From Colletotrichum lupini (lineage: Eukaryota; Ascomycota; Sordariomycetes; Glomerellales; Glomerellaceae), in NCBI RefSeq assembly GCF_023278565.1, contig NC_064679.1, forward strand, positions 5,388,501 through 5,452,500: DNA of 64,000 nucleotides, read 5' to 3'. The notes under the pieces were generated by a model. It had not been told where the DNA came from, searched no databases, and saw nothing but the letters and a program-made list of their open reading frames with translations. Shown here in pieces: positions 11,804 through 23,508 of the stretch; the stretch's first letter is position 1, and each line of letters begins with the position of its first letter. The translations under genes were made by a program, and so were the position numbers.

Positions 11804-14698
11804 CTTGTCTTCCAATGTCAAGCTAGAGACGGTACGAATGGCGCCGACAGCCTCGGATGCAAAACGAGCGCTTTCCAGGTACGTCTGGGTCAGGCGGTCC
11901 TCGTTGGCCATTTCGAGTCGCAGGCGGAAGAAACCGGCACCGAAAAGTGTCGGCATGCCGCCTGCAATGACGACCAGACCCAGACGCCATCCCATGGCGA
12001 CTGCCAGAACAAAACACGAGACTATGTCAACAAATATGACGATAATAAGAGCGAGGTTGGTGGACAGCAAGTTTTGAAGCCGCTGAGGATGCAGGGAGAG
12101 TCGGCTAGTCATCTCGGACGCACCGTGGCCCGCGGTGTCAAAGAAAGAAACATCCTGCCGCAACATTGCGTCGAAATATCCCCGGCGGTAGAAGCGCGTG
12201 GTGTGGAACGATGCTATAGTCCAGAAGAACCCGACGCCAAGGTAGCACACAAAGACACCTAGGCTGAAAACGAAGTACATCAATGCCCAAAAGTTACCGC
12301 GCTCTACCAAGTAGTTGCCGGGAAGAAGCTGCAAAGTCGGGAGACTGGATCCGAAAAGGACTGCCTGCGCGGGGAATAGGCCACCACCAGCTGCCGAGGA
12401 TAGGATGCCAAAGAGCCAGACTGGCCAGATGTGCCAGTGCTCCTTCCAGATGATAATTTTGAGGCACTCCGCGATGGAAAGCTTGCGAGAAACATCTGCG
12501 TCTTCGTCCTTGGTTTCGTGTTCAATCTCGACTGGTTCTGCGGCAGAATAAGATTGCCTGCTTGCAGACTTCGACAAGACCACCGGTTTGTCATCTGCAC
12601 TGTCGACTGAGCTATCTTCCCGGTATGGAACTTCCGAGGGCTCGTATGTCTCTATACCCGCTTGTGCAGCTGCCGCCTCGCCTGTATGGAGTGTCTGAGC
12701 ATTGACAAGCTCGTGGTACGCCCCCCTTAGATCAAGTAGCTGCTGATGGGTACCCTGCTCAACAACCTCGCCCCGGCTCAGTACAACGATCTTGTCGGCC
12801 TTCTGGACCGTTGAAAGTTTGTGCGCAATCATGATTGTAGCCCGCTGCTTAGAGACATTGTCAAGAGAAGCTTGTACTTTTCTCTCTGCCGTAGGATCCA
12901 GGGCTGATGTAGCTTCGTCGAGCAGGAGGATCTGCGGGTTGGAGATGACACTCCGGGCAATGGCAATACGCTGCTTTTGCCCTCCACTCAACAAAGCGCC
13001 GCGTTCTCCAACCTTGGTGTCATACTTTTGCGGCAGCTCCTGAATAAACTCGTCCGCAAACGCCTGGATGCACGCTTGTCGGACAAGTTCTCTCTTCTCG
13101 GGCTCGGGGAGATCGTTCTTGGGAGTTCCGTATAGTCCATGGACTACATTGTTGTAGATCGTGTCGCTGAAAAGGACTGGTTCTTGCTGAACAAGGCCGA
13201 TCCTCCCACGCAACCATCGAAGGTCAAGGTCAGCAATGTCATGGCCGTCCAAGTGGATAGATCCGCTAGTTGGGTTGAACCACCGTTCGACCAGTGCAAC
13301 AATCGTACTCTTTCCAGAACCAGACGCACCCACCAATGCCGTGACCTTTCCAGCCTCAAAGATTAGGCTGGCGTCACGCAAGACTTGAACAGAGGGCCTT
13401 GACGGATAGGCAAAGCTGATGTTGCGTAGCTCGACCAGGCCTTCACACTTGTCAGGCCGCTCACCGGTGTCGGCCAAGGGATCGATCTCGGACTTGTGAT
13501 CAACCACCTCAAACATGCCCTGAGCGGCAGCTGAAGCCTTGGCAAAGTCACCGAACCCTGGGGCCACGTTGGAGGCAGCGTTTGTACCCAAAAGGACCGC
13601 GAGCAGCACTGAGATGATTTGCCCACCGCCCCCGATCTCGCCGCTGTTGAGCAGCTTTACACCATAGAACCAGGCAAGGGAGTACGCACAGTAGATCGTG
13701 AAGAACTCCACACTCCACTGGACGCCGATGACGGGACCCTTGCGGAAGCCAAGCTTCTGCGCCCCTGCCAGGTAGTCGTCGTACTTGCGGCTCAGCTTCG
13801 CACTGGCATTGTAAGCCGTCACGATGCGGGTTGAACCCAGAGCCTCCTCAACCAGGCCACCGGCGCGGTTATATATCTCTAGGATCTTTGCCTCAATCTT
13901 GGCGTCTGATGGTGAATTCTGATTAGCGCTGAGCAATCAATGCAGGAGGACAGCACACTTACCGAGGCCAAAAGTGATTTTGAACCCGATGAAGAGAATG
14001 GGCAGCGAAGTAGCCGTGACAAGGGTAAGCTTCCACTGCCGCGTGAAGGCTACTACAAAAGCGGCAACGAACATGGACATGTTCTGGATTAGGCTGCCGA
14101 CCTTCTCGGTGCTGCCGTTTTCCACCATGTCAGCGCTGTTTGAGATGGTGGACGCGACGGTGCCAGGCGCACAGGAGTCGATGAAGGAAACATCCTGTCG
14201 GATCATCGACCGGATGAAGTCGACGCGAAACGCCCTAGTCACACGAATGCCCACAAGACCGAAGCACGTGGAGTGCACGTAGACGAGAAAGAAGCGGCCG
14301 ATGAAGAGATAGAGCAGCCAAAGGGCGTTCTTGGACATGTTGCGGTAGAGGTCCTGTCCCGAAATACTGCCATTTTCATAATCATTGAACTGATTCACAG
14401 AGGAGCCAAACACCACTGTCATCAGTGGAGGTAGGATACCGGAGGCGATAGCAGCAATTAGGCCGATGAGCCGGAGGGCGTGATCCAGCGATGTAGAGTA
14501 AGACCAGTGCACGCGGAAGAAGAAGTGGAGCGACCCGGGCTTCTTCCCTTTACTGTCTTTTGCTTTGCCATCGTGAATTTGGTCCTTGTCGCTTATCCCG
14601 TTGTCGACTTGGCCTAGTTCGCTGTTTCTGGAGTTGACGGCGGTGTCTGTCTTGGCGAGCGTGGCAGGGGGGGCCGACTTGTCTTCGAGGTCTGCCAT
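11804..14698 (-). pseudogene. ABCB-type (multidrug-resistance-like) ABC transporter, 5' part of a transposon-broken gene
   Basis: Exons 14698-13963 and 13905-11799; the 57-bp intron at 13906-13962 has GT-AG ends and its removal keeps frame. The product starts with a hydrophilic N-terminus, then TMD1, then NBD1: Walker A G-A-S-G-S-G-K-S-T near 13306-13336, signature L-L-S-G-G-Q-K-Q-R near 12970-13000, Walker B I-L-L-L-D-E-A-T-S-A-L-D near 12904-12940, and an H-loop I-A-H-K-L-S. A charged linker and the first helices of TMD2 follow. This is the order of a full-size pump with two TMD-NBD halves. Coding is interrupted at the AGAAC duplication; reading on into the LTR adds an unrelated tail and stops at 11651. 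TMD2 resumes at 4398 and NBD2 is not in the window. Full-size pumps of this type export lipophilic metabolites, so export of the cluster product is a reasonable guess. As it stands the gene cannot make a complete pump. Confidence 0.9.
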
Positions 14699-16759
14699 CT
14701 AGGACGTTGACGTTCGCGCAAGTGCTTGCGACCGTTCTCGCCAAGATTTCCTGTGAACAAGATAGAGGACTTTTGCCGAATAAGGTTGGTCGGTAGAAGC
14801 CCAGTTGTTAGAAAAGAAATCCAACCACGGCCGTAGAGAAAACAGGTGGGAAAGGGAGTTGCGTGACGCCTATCGGAAAAGGGTTTTGTGGACAACTGAA
14901 AGGCGCCCAGACAGCCTAGATAAGAAGAGTTGGACGAAATGCATCACTGTAGCATGTGTAACGGCACAGTATCTTCGCTTACGATACATAAAGATGATTC
15001 ATGTTCATACAGGAGACGACATCGCGAATGCGGAAGGTCATTTCGTATCCAGATGATGCAAACTTGTGGGTCTTTTGCAGCATGTAGGGGTCCTGGAGTC
15101 TAGATCAAGTCCAATCTTTGAGCATCACGTTTTATTAGCTCGGTAAAGGCTTGATCTACGGTTGGTGCTTATCTTGTTGGTTGTGTACTTGGCCCGTTGT
15201 CCGCACTGTGTTCGCCATAAACGGTGGTTCACTGTAACAGACACTCCGGGGTTGGAATATAATGTGTGTATGGGAGCTGACTTGGGACACGTGTACTCCG
15301 TATTCGTAGTCTAGACTCTAGAGTCTAGAACGCCGGGGGGTTGTCCATTGTGGGTCGTCCCGTAGGTATCGTCTGCCAGGACAGGGGAAGGGCAGCAAGG
15401 GGGAGAGGTGCCGCGGTGCCGCGGTGAGAATTACATGTAGACACACCCTCACATACTATACCGGTTAGGACCGTATTGTTAGCCTATACAGGGCTAGCGA
15501 CAGCTCAAAGATGCACATGTACGGCGGGCCTAGATTCGATTGCTCGATTACAAGATGTGTGTGAAACCCTACAGGCTTACAATATGAGGGGGCGTACAGC
15601 TATCTGTCCCTCGACAGGCGACATCGCAGTGTTCCAGCCATCGGTAAGGTATGTCGGTGTTGTGACCGCAGTTACAATGCATGAAGGAACCTTTGTATGC
15701 AGGGACCGTTATTTCCACGCGGGAGGGGGTGAATCCTCTTAGCCGCGACATGGTATGCAGGGACTTCCGACACGGGCAGGCATCTCACTTTCCGAGTATC
15801 TACATCAGCCATGCCTGATTCTGCTCCCACAAGTATCACTACCGGACAGATACTTCAGATGTAGGCAAGCAAGAAAGCCTATTTTCAGGCCCAGATCCCG
15901 TCCGCTTCATTGATATGCTTCGGAAATAGCCTGGACCTAAAGACAGATGGAGATACAGCGGCTAAAGCCTCGCGATGCAAGGATGAGGTCGCATGCTCTT
16001 CTACACGTGTACATGTGCGGAAAGTTGTATGCAGGGTCTACGGTTTCGGCCCAAAAGCTCACTTCCCCGGCTTACACGCATCGAGAAGGATGGTGGGCAA
16101 GATATCATAGGCGCAAGGCATCTGGAAGCGCGGCCTCTAAGCCATCCTGTTGCAAACGAGGAAGCGGACATTGTGAGATGGCGGGCGGAATCGGGTTTTC
16201 ACGGATCTTGTAACGTAAATGGTTGTTCCTCCAATCATTTCCTCTCCTGTCTGGCAAGCTTTCGGGAAAACGGCCTTTCGCGTGAATGCCTTCAGACCCA
16301 TTATCGGAGGCAGACAAAAATAATGGTAACGCCATGCTAAGTTATCCAATGAGAAGAACAGGATACGTGGAGAAGGATGAAGCCAAGCTTCACCCCGGAA
16401 CATGATTTAACAGATGGAAGAGAGGGGTAAGCCTCGGTATTGCAGTATGCTCGGAAACGAAGTCCTACGCTAGATGAGAGTGACTGGGTGCCGAGCAACA
16501 GGTGTACTGGGGGATCGTGTGATGGGAAACAGCAAGCCGGGAATGACAACGAACACTGTGAAGCGTGGTCATTCGAACCTGATTGGCGAGCATAGTGGTA
16601 GGTTTACGGGGTTTACCTCGACGCCGAGATTTGGCTCATATGTAGCTAAGTGCCTAGCAATAAAACCAGTCGTTGGCCCTGAAGAATTGGTTTCTTTCAT
16701 GAATTCTTTCTTTCTTATGTTCATACAGAAATTTCTTTTGACCCACTGCCTTCCTCGAA
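14699..16759. other. Divergent intergenic region between the ABC transporter and TRI4
   Basis: 2.06 kb of normal base composition separate the two divergent starts. Only short, overlapping frames are present, none with recognisable domains, so I see no gene. It holds a perfect 20-bp palindrome at 15310-15329 and a small GTGCCGCG tandem near 15408-15426. It should contain both promoters; I could not identify a convincing TATA element or a factor site above chance. Confidence 0.6.
15310..15329. promoter_or_regulatory. Perfect 20-bp palindrome in the ABC/TRI4 intergenic region
   Basis: The sequence TCTAGACTCTAGAGTCTAGA equals its own reverse complement and is made of three XbaI-like TCTAGA/CTCTAGAG blocks. 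It lies about 610 bp upstream of the ABC start and 1.43 kb upstream of TRI4. Such dyads can bind dimeric zinc-cluster regulators, but nothing here names the factor. Confidence 0.35.
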
Positions 16760-18707
16760 ATGTCCAACATAGAGGTTTTGATCAACACTCTGGCCACTGA
16801 TGCTGCTGTCATCGAGGAGCCTAACGGCACAGTTTCCTCGGTGGCAGGCATCTTCCCAAAGGCAGATTTTCTTTGGTCATTGATCAATTTAGGCGAGACT
16901 AATTGTGGCGACTTGGCTCGTCGCCTGTTTTTTATTTGGACAGGCTACGTTGTTGTACGATGTATTTACAACCTCTACTTCCATCCTCTTTCTAAGATCC
17001 CCGGTCCATGGCTAGCTGCTATGACGCCGCTCTGCGACTTTTGGTACGATGCCGTAAAGAACGGCAACTACCTTTGGGAGATCCAGAAGATGCATGAGAA
17101 ATACGGTAAGACCGATCCATTTCACTACTCTTACCAGCAGACGTCATCGGGCGGTCTCTTGCACAGATTGCTGATTGTTATTGATATAGGCCCAATTGTT
17201 CGCATCAACCCCAACGAAGTTCACATTGATGACCCAGAATACTATCAAAACGTTTATGTCGGCGGCACTCATCGCATCAACAAGGACTCGTCTACCGTAG
17301 CCGGTTTTGGTGTCCCTGTATCCGTAGCAGCCACCGTGAACCACGCCCAGCACCGTTCACGCCGCGGCTATATGAACCCCTACTTCGCAAAGCGGTCCAT
17401 CGTTTCTATGGAGCCCCAGATTCATGAACGTATCACGGCCATGCTCAACCGCCTCGATGGTGCTCGCAAGGACGGCACCAAAATCTCGCTGGACCTCGCG
17501 TTTTCCGCCATGACGGCAGACATTATCACCCAACGCTTCTTTGGCTACCACTACGACTACCTCAGCATCCCCAGCCTGGTTTCGCCCATTCGTGAGGCCT
17601 TCAAGGGTGTTTCGGAAATCTTTCACTGGACTCGCTTCGTGCCGTGGGCCATTAGATACCTCAAGAAGCTGCCCATCCCAGTTATCCGTCTCATTCTACC
17701 ACCCGTCGCGGAACTCCTGGTTCTACAAGAAGACATTAAAATCAACATCAAGAACAAGCTCGCTAGCGAGAACAATAGTCCTCAGTCCAAGTCAATCATA
17801 ATTGAGGCCCTCGGCGACTCGCACGTCCCTGCACAGGAACGCACCATGGAGCGTCTTGTAGATGAAGGGCAGGTCATTATATTCGCTGGAACAGAGACAT
17901 CATCAAGATCGCTTGCTGTGGGCATGTTTTACCTGCTCGCCAACAAATCTCTTGTCAACAGAGCCCTCGCTGAGCTCTCCAGAGTGGACCACATTCCCGA
18001 CGAAGAGCTCACAATGAAGGATCTCGAGACACTGCCCTTCATGGTACATTTACTTCCCTGTTCACTGATGGCGCACGCAGCCGAAGAATTTCCGTCAACT
18101 AACCGAAGTCTTAGACTGGCATTGTGAAAGAAGCTATCCGCCTCTCTTACGGACCCATCACCCGTCTTCCAAGGGTCTTCACCCACGAGACGCTACAGTA
18201 CAAGGACCATGCCATTCCTCCTGGTGTAAGTGCTTATATTACCTTTCTGGGCTTGCGAGCACATTTTCTAAGATGAATTACAGACGCCTGTAAGTCAGTC
18301 GACGTATTTTGTGCACACTAATCCCAAGTGCTTCGTGGACCCCTTCACCTTCAACCCAGACCGCTGGGTAGAGGCAGCCAAGGCAGGGTTTCCTCTGGAG
18401 AGGTACCTCACGAGTTTCACCAAGGGGTCCCGTCAGTGCCTCGGCATCGGGTTAGTAAAAGCATCCATTAATCCTGTCTTCCGTCGCATAATTCTAATGA
18501 CCACCGATATCCAGCTTAGCTCACGCCGAGCTATATCTGACATTTACCCGCGTTCTTCGTAACTTCGATATGGATTTGGTGAACACTTCGATTGCAGACG
18601 TTCAGGTCCATAACGTCTTGATCATTGGGCAACCCAAGCTCGAGAAGGATAAGGGCGAAGGACAGGGTGAAGTCGAGGTGATGGTTACACGCAAGCTAAG
18701 GCCCTAA
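16760..18707 (+). CDS. TRI4: Trichodiene oxygenase-type cytochrome P450 (TRI4, CYP58 family)
   Basis: Five exons: 16760-17105, 17190-18043, 18115-18225, 18284-18450, 18515-18707; introns of 84, 71, 58 and 64 bp with GT-AG ends; 556 codons. The protein has an N-terminal membrane anchor (F-I-W-T-G-Y-V-V-V just before the H-P-L-S-K-I-P-G-P-W hinge), an I-helix A-G-T-E-T-S near residue 347, the ExxR pair in K-E-A-I-R after intron 2, an F-N-P-D-R-W segment, and the heme loop F-T-K-G-S-R-Q-C-L-G with Cys489. Overall the sequence, including the stretch around G-P-I-V-R-I-N-P-N-E-V, reads as TRI4. That enzyme performs several successive oxygenations of trichodiene (to isotrichotriol in Fusarium). It sits tail-to-tail with TRI5, 622 bp apart, which supports the call. 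Substrate range may differ from Fusarium. Intron 1 is a multiple of three without a stop, so its retention would give a 28-residue insertion. Confidence 0.9.
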
Positions 18708-19329
18708 GATAATGTTGGTTCCGCGGAGGTGTGGATGTCTGATCTTTCCAAACGATGTTTGGGACACTCCCTGAGGACCAGGAAAACTGGCAGAAGCTCT
18801 GATATGACAACGCAGAAACTGTACAGCGTTTTTGATTTTTTAGATTGCTGTCTCAATTTAGTTGTCCCGGTCGCTTTCTTTCGTCGATATTGTTTCCTCG
18901 TGCTCCTAGGCTTGCAAAGTAGGTTCGAGGTGGATTGAACTTCCAATAAGTTGTAATTTGATGATATATTGCTGAACATGACTCGCCGTCAGAGTATTTG
19001 ACCGAATGAATAATAGTAAATTGAGCTTAAACTGCAATAAAGAGGGAAAACCAAACTTGTGGTGATACTCCAAGCATAGAGTCCCCAAAAGCCGTACGCG
19101 AGTAGCTTAAACTTACACAAGACCACCAAGGAAATTTTCAGGGTCAACCTCTGTGAGAAAACAATACCATATATGTGACAGCTAATGAGACCCAAGTACA
19201 TTCGCTCGGAATTTTGTCGCGAAACGGAAGTATGTTAATACGAAAGTTCAATTATCAAGACTCCGCCTATCCTAAATACAAAAATTTATAAAGCCCCAGA
19301 TCAGGTAACCATGATCCCCATGGGAATGA
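18708..19329. other. Convergent 3' intergenic region between TRI4 and TRI5
   Basis: The 622 bp between two stop codons are AT-leaning and hold only short spurious frames. It should contain the polyadenylation regions of both genes. No RNA gene or repeat was seen. Confidence 0.6.
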
Positions 19330-20783
19330 CTAATTATACTCCTGCGGCCAAAACTTCTTTGCCCACTTTGATACAGCACCCACAGTGTTGCTGGCATTGA
19401 TAGACGTCTTCGGAACTAGTGGTGTCGCGACTTGGACTACCTCCTCAACGCTATGATCCTCAACAAGGTCAGCAACAGGAGGATAAGCCCACTCCTTGGG
19501 GTCAACAGCCCCAACGAGGTCACCGGCAGCCTGGTACCGACGGAACTCCTTCGCCGTGGCAGTATCACCGCCAGCAGCGCTAGTGACGAGTTCACGGAGA
19601 CGGTAGCGAGGATCGCTCAGGTGCCAGGTGACATAGCCCTGGCAGAAAGTCTGGAGGGTGTCAGCGATGCTTGGATCCTTGTCGGCAAAGACCTCGACGA
19701 TCTGCTCCGAGCAGCGGATTGTGTCGCGCGTGAGCTTGTTCAGCGCCTCGGCCAGCGTGATGCGGTCACACTTGGCGTAGTTGTTGACGAGTGACGTCTG
19801 GTCACGCGGCTCATCGAATTCTAGAGGGTTACAACTCATTTAGCGAGTGATCTTGGCAAACCGCTTGTGCCTTGGCGAGCACGCAGGCAACGAATCGGAT
19901 CGCACGGGGAAGAAACAAGCTTATGGTTTAAGCTTCACGCTTCTACCCCGCCGACGATAATCGGCTCTGCATCAATGCCAAGCTTGCACTGGAGATGAGA
20001 TAAGGTAATGAGCGTACCTTTGTAGAATGATAGTAGGTCGTTCACAAACACCATCCAGTTCTCCATTTGAGAGATGACAGACGTAATCTCAGTAAAGAGC
20101 ACCTTTTCGTCAAACTGGGCTTTGGGAAAGATGGATGCCCCGACGCAGTGGCCGAGGCCGTTCATGCGACGCAGAAAGCCGGGGAAGTCGTATGAGCCCG
20201 GAAAGCCCTGGAAGTTATGTTGCTCAATCCAGCAACCCTGGAAAACTGTGGACCGTTTAGCTTCCTGCGCAGGAACATGAGAATTGTGGGCATTCCAAGG
20301 CTCCTTACAGTCGGTCGTGCTCCGGACCAGGTTTAAACCACAGTATGGACCGTAATGGCTAAGCACAGTTGGGAACTGCGCGTTCACCATCTGCCACCAA
20401 GGGTGCCGTTGAGGCTTCCCGGCAAGGAGATCCTGGTAGAATGACTGCATAGTTGCGTCGGGGTCATCTTGGCTGTCATCAAGCACTAGCATATAAGTGT
20501 AGTGGATGCTCAAATCTGCCATAACCTCGGGATCGACGCGCACCCAGGCATAGACTACCATAGCCACAATTGTCTGAAGAGATGCCTGGAGACGTCTTGG
20601 GCTGGCTTTGATTAGACGCTGCTGCGTCGGCTGGGCAAAGTGCTTCGCCGCCTTAGCGTAAGCGTAGTGTAGGTTACGGACCCTCTCCTGGTGTGTGTAA
20701 TTGGTGTCGTTATAGTTGACAATGCTCAGAAAGCTCACGACAGCATCAAGATAACAGTCTGTGGGAAAGCTTACGGTGTCCAT
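19330..20783 (-). CDS. TRI5: Trichodiene synthase (terpene cyclase, TRI5)
   Basis: Exons 20783-20309, 20245-20018 and 19820-19330; introns of 63 bp (20246-20308) and 197 bp (19821-20017), both GT-AG; 397 codons. Start chosen at 20783, which gives the family N-terminus; an in-frame ATG at 20831 would add 16 residues. The enzyme cyclises farnesyl diphosphate to trichodiene, the first committed step to trichothecenes. The aspartate-rich metal site L-D-D-S-Q-D-D is at residues 101-107 and the second metal motif N-D-L-L-S-F-Y-K-E has N227, S231 and E235, split by intron 2. Other family marks are G-C-W-I-E-Q, R-R-M-N-G-L-G-H-C and G-Y-V-T-W-H-L. All catalytic ligands are present, so it looks functional. 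It is a little longer than Fusarium enzymes, mostly at the C-terminus. Intron 1 also reads through without a stop. Confidence 0.95.
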
Positions 20784-23508
20784 GATGTTTGCTGCTGCCT
20801 CCGTTTTGTGACAAAATGGGAAATGACTCAATGGGGGGGAATGGATGAAGAGAGGCTAAAGCTTCAAGACAACTTGGAACATGAGGAAATGAGAAGACTT
20901 AAAGGGCAAATATGGCATCGAGAAGTTGCCTATTTGGCTTGCAGTCAGATGAGATGCTACTGTTACTCTTCACAATCTCGCACGTCTGGTATTGCCTGGC
21001 CCCGTGAAGAAAATGCCCAACACGTATCATGCAGCGCCAATATCTTTCTTACACCTGCATAACAACGTTTTCCTTCGCATAAAGCTGAAGTACGCAAACA
21101 GGAAAGGTCCATAAGGATTTCGCCGTGTTGAAGCTGATTGTTCTGCCCCCTCACGGGTTCTAGGCCGTGTCTTTAGCTACAAGGGGGTCAGACTTTGTCG
21201 TATTTGGTCAAGTTTGACATCTGTACGTCTTAGATGGATGGCTAGACGACAACATCATCAGCTGGATTTGGAGGACATTGCGAGCGCGCGTGAAGAAAAT
21301 ACCCCGGTCAAATCACAAAAGGGCCCGACGAGATGGAGCGATACGTTGATGTACTAGTATGTACAGATACATCAAGTTACAACTGCGCGAAGAAGACGGC
21401 AAATCCTGCTAATTCTGCAAGGGTTTCGGATCTCATACACATGGCTACGTCTATTTCGGCCTAAAGGTCACTTCGTAAGCCTGCAAGCACCTCAATCACC
21501 GCTGTTGCGGTCTGTTTGCGGCACAAAACATGAGATACGATATGGGCTTGAGAAGCAAGACCTAGGCCAAGAGGCCTGGGGGCGAGACTCGTAAACTGCA
21601 TCATGCTATCCATGTTTGCACTCGGGCTCATACTACGTGTCTAGTTAACGGGCAATCTGGGCCTACTTTCTCTTTCATTTGCCGCATATGAACATGCAGG
21701 AAACCACTTGGTGTTGTGGCCTCCCCCACACTAGGACACCGGAGAGTTACGCTGCATACAGGGGACTTATGTTGTAGACTCCTCGTGGACTTCTGCACCA
21801 GCTCCTTCAAGTCATCCTTCTGATTCAATGCAAATTTATCAGTACACACCGTAATCAAAGCGAAGAACACTTACAGGTGGACTCGCAGCCGGCGGAAGTC
21901 CACCGCATCAGCCGCAGAGATCCTCTAACGATCTAGCCGAGGCGGCAACTAGTATAGGCGCCGTGAGTTTCCGAACCCGCTGCTAGTGCATAACATTGAA
22001 TTAGGGTTAGTAGGCGCAAGGCACTGTTTTCTGTGTGTGCAACATATCGGTGTCTAATACCGAGGAGTCTAGGTGAAATGGATACTCATGCAACGTAGCC
22101 CAGGAATCTGCCAATAAAATTGCCACAAAGCCGCTTCTGACCCAGCCGAATCTGATTGCACTGTATTGCGCCATATAATCGCTGGGAATAGTACGGCTTG
22201 GTTTACAGCCTTTGCGCTGACATCTTACAAGGGGATAATATGACAACAGGGGCGGTAGGGCTTTCTATTAAGGGCAACTCGTTGGTCAAGCTTTTGTGAT
22301 CCGTTTTTTGCATATGCAACACATAAGTACCTACTCCGCACGGATTGTGTGCGGGGTGGGTGTGCGCATATGTGTGATTACCCCCTGCTACTGATTATGG
22401 ATACTACGTGAGGTGGATCTTCAGGGACATTCCAAAACGGCAGGCCGTTTACGGGCGTCATTCTCTGTTGCCTTACTTGTCAGTGTGTTACTGAGTAGTG
22501 ATAAGTAGGGGCGTGGACCGTACGTTTCCACCCATGTATCTCGGAGGCTCTGTTCGCAGATGGGGCTGGACCCTGATGCTCAGGGTCCTTTCCGTATGGG
22601 CCCGATAAGAGTCTGGGGTTGAAGACACTCAGGAAATAAGTGCGAAGCTTCAGGGTCCGTCCCACAACCAAAGTACTTTGAGGGCAATGGGAACAGAGAC
22701 CCGGACCGGAAAACAGGATTCTAGACCTTGGGAGACCTAATCTGGGAGACCGAGTTGGACCGGAGTATGGGGCTTATTGCCATTCCCACAACACTGATTG
22801 GCCGTATCAGTGCGACCACCATGATGCGTATTGTTTTAGCCGACGGAATGCAACAGTGCTTGCCAAAAGTACTATAAGCGCAGGCCGTTTGTGAGCAATC
22901 CCGGCCAATGTTAACGGCTGTGCCACAACACAGCATCTCGTATCGTACTGAATTGTCGCGATTTCTTTGATTTTCCCCGTCGAACGTCCAGTAAACCATC
23001 GTCTGAATGTGCGAATGCCTTGCTTCTAACGCGTTATCCGATGGATTGAAAGGCTTAGTCAGAGATTCTCACAAACATTCGCGATTGAAACGTAAAATGG
23101 TACCCTTAGACATCGTAGCTCGTTCTCTACATATCAAAATGAAGAATACTCGTAGAAATGAAAGACAACACCAATAAATCCAGCGAATTTGGACATAGAC
23201 ATAGAGTAACGAACTGTGAAGATTTTGTGAAAGCTGATCGCTGTCCTCAAGTTCATCTTCTCTAAATGCGATGAAGTAGGGTACAATATTGGGTCAAAGT
23301 GTGCATGATTGTTCTTAACAACATGGATTCATTCTGAATTTCTGAGGTCATCCTATTATCCTGTCTAGTAAGGCTATTATTTGGCGTGAATCACCACCCG
23401 ACTCACAGCTCATTTGCTTGAACCTGTTACATCATGACTACAATATGGTGGGATGTGAACTACATGCAAACGTAGAGCCTGTCGCACCGAGTGCAGCATG
23501 CAAATCAT
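20784..23508. other. Long intergenic region between TRI5 and the second P450
   Basis: The 2.7 kb have ordinary composition and no RIP signature. Frames are at most about 120 codons, overlap one another and show no domain, so I see no gene or recognisable relic. It includes the TRI5 promoter (right of 20783) and the 3' region of the P450 (left of 23509). A pathway regulator would fit a gap of this size, but no zinc-finger pattern was found. Confidence 0.55.

Noticed and set aside
15476..16549. Short frames of 60-115 codons upstream of TRI4
   Set aside because: They overlap each other on both strands and have no domain, signal peptide or convincing start context.
20691..21062. 123-codon frame overlapping the TRI5 5' end on the plus strand
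   Set aside because: Begins antisense to TRI5 exon 1 and has no domain.
22331..22356. Small hairpin CCGCAC...GTGCGG
   Set aside because: Six-base arms are common by chance and there is no gene end nearby.
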